Positions 63,162 through 64,000 of a DNA stretch of 64,000 bases are shown piece by piece. The notes below the pieces were generated by a model, which ran no database searches, was not told where the DNA came from, and saw nothing but the letters and a program-made list of their open reading frames with translations. The stretch spans positions 186,001 to 250,000 of the forward strand of contig NZ_VUYU01000004.1 of assembly GCF_011682065.1 (NCBI RefSeq), in the 5' to 3' direction. Position 1 is the stretch's first letter. Every line of letters starts with the position of its first letter. Both the position numbers and the translations under genes were made by a program. The DNA comes from Massilia rubra. Lineage in GTDB: Bacteria; Pseudomonadota; Gammaproteobacteria; Burkholderiales; Burkholderiaceae_D.

Positions 63162-64000
63162 ATGTCAAGTGAGAAGAATACGGTGGTTCCCGAGCTGGAG
63201 CCACTACCTGCGCGCGTGGCGCCACGGCTGCCGCCAACGCTGCTGGCGACGGAATCGGCATGGTCCGGCGACGCCGCCGCCAAAAAGCGGGCGCGCGAGG
63301 AACGCGATGCGCTGGTGCGTGGGGTGACGTCGATCGACGCCATGCGCGAAGCGATCAAGCGGGTCGCACGCGCGCTGCCGGTCATCGACCAAGTGCCGCG
63401 CATCGGCGTGCTCGATGCGGCGGCGTTCCGCGCGCGCGCGGCGCACGGGCTGCCATTCCTGATCACGGGCGTGGCCACGCGCTGGCCATTGTCGTCCCTC
63501 ACCCCGCAATCACTGCGCGAGCGCTTCAGCCACGTGCCGGTGCGCGCGCGCGTGGGCGACTATATCAACACCGCTTTCGCGCCCGATCGCGCCATGCGCG
63601 ATATGTCCATGCTGGAGTATCTGGACCTGGTCGCCGCCGGCACGCAAGGCTTGCCGCCCTACCTGGGCAATCTGGAATTGCGCGAATTGAACAGCATGTG
63701 CTACTGGCCGGCGTACTTCAGCAAAATGGGGCCGCCGCGCTTCTGGCTCGGGCCGGCGGGCACGGTCACGCCGCTCCATTGCGACTACGACGACAATATC
63801 TTCGCGCAGGTCTGGGGCAGCAAGCGGATCTTCCTGGCGCCGCCGCACCACGACGAATTCCTGTATCCCAGCCAGGCCAATGCCATTTTGTTTGGTTCGC
63901 CGGTCGACCCCGAGGCGCCCGATTTCGACAAATTCCCGCTGGCGCGCCAGGCTGCCATGATCGAGGTGATCGTCAATCCGGGCGACATGCTGTATGTGCC
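63162..64000 (+). CDS. Cupin-8/JmjC-domain protein (3' end outside window)
   Basis: Reads from ATG 63162 to the window edge (about 279 codons). The N-terminal helical part includes SIDAMREAIKRVARALP. The cupin-like domain has LPFLITGVATRWP, then the iron-ligand motif TPLHCDYDDNIFAQVWGSKRIFLAPP (H-x-D). The fold matches Fe(II)/2-oxoglutarate oxygenases of the cupin_8 group; the third ligand lies beyond the edge. Substrate unknown, commonly a protein or tRNA residue. Confidence 0.85.
   Translation, partial: MSSEKNTVVPELEPLPARVAPRLPPTLLATESAWSGDAAAKKRAREERDALVRGVTSIDAMREAIKRVARALPVIDQVPRIGVLDAAAFRARAAHGLPFLITGVATRWPLSSLTPQSLRERFSHVPVRARVGDYINTAFAPDRAMRDMSMLEYLDLVAAGTQGLPPYLGNLELRELNSMCYWPAYFSKMGPPRFWLGPAGTVTPLHCDYDDNIFAQVWGSKRIFLAPPHHDEFLYPSQANAILFGSPVDPEAPDFDKFPLARQAAMIEVIVNPGDMLYV

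Noticed and set aside
1-64000. tRNA or rRNA genes
   Set aside because: I saw no cloverleaf-like conserved T-loop (GGTTCGAATCC-type) or rRNA segment in the gene-free stretches; a dedicated scan was not possible.

Overview
The window looks like chromosome of a high-GC betaproteobacterium, most likely the Massilia/Duganella/Telluria group of Oxalobacteraceae. This is an inference from the mix of content: many TonB-dependent receptors, FecI/FecR signalling, a PEP-CTERM surface protein, DUF4214 proteins and a periplasmic aldehyde oxidase, plus codon use. Most genes are very GC-rich. Three stretches look visibly less so and resemble accessory islands: about 15.8-18.0 kb, 26.2-33.5 kb and 39.1-44.9 kb. 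I see no rRNA, tRNA, CRISPR array or intact transposase gene.

Layout. 1-3.3 kb: Fur-box-preceded fecI-fecR-fecA set (receptor cut by the window edge). 3.4-3.8 kb: two tiny overlapping ORFs, one with an in-frame TGA. 4.1-7.8 kb: a secreted reprolysin-like zinc protease ending in a dockerin, followed by a PEP-CTERM-anchored cohesin protein; the two probably pair on the cell surface. 7.9-9.1 kb: pentapeptide and unknown genes, then a tandem/inverted repeat cluster. 9.1-15.7 kb: TonB receptor, DJ-1/PfpI protein with divergent LysR, ankyrin protein, second LysR, DUF1801-like protein. 15.8-17.9 kb: a type VI secretion cargo cassette of Hcp plus a BPSL0067-type cysteine peptidase, bracketed by two secreted STY0301-family proteins that I take as immunity proteins. 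18-25 kb: Sel1, DUF1579-like, unknown, membrane, DUF4132 and sensor-kinase genes.

26.0-33.5 kb: a three-gene cassette (HTH-like protein, 1378-aa DinG-like SF2 helicase with a PD-(D/E)XK-like tail, 719-aa unknown protein) with a 156-bp MITE-like element at its 3' end. It looks like a defence or mobile-element module that I cannot assign to a named system. 33.7-38.2 kb: two siderophore receptors, each behind a Fur box.

39.3-44.9 kb: the most unusual locus. It holds an HlyD-type adaptor, a protein with a textbook double-glycine bacteriocin leader fused to an L,D-transpeptidase/Tlde1-like catalytic domain, two paralogous secreted cysteine-containing proteins (putative periplasmic immunity), and a C39 peptidase-ABC exporter. 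It reads as a type I-exported cell-wall-enzyme toxin system, a bacteriocin exporter carrying a cargo domain otherwise known from type VI effectors. The exporter has one TAA codon just after Walker A, and its 3' end runs into the neighbouring gene.

44.9-64 kb: cusRS-like two-component system, HbpS/GlcG-like and transthyretin-like genes, PstS, WGR-ATP-ligase fusion, thioesterase, APC permease, three DUF4214 paralogues with a conserved C-terminal tail interleaved with an M48 lipoprotein protease, the paoABC aldehyde oxidoreductase operon and a partial cupin/JmjC gene.
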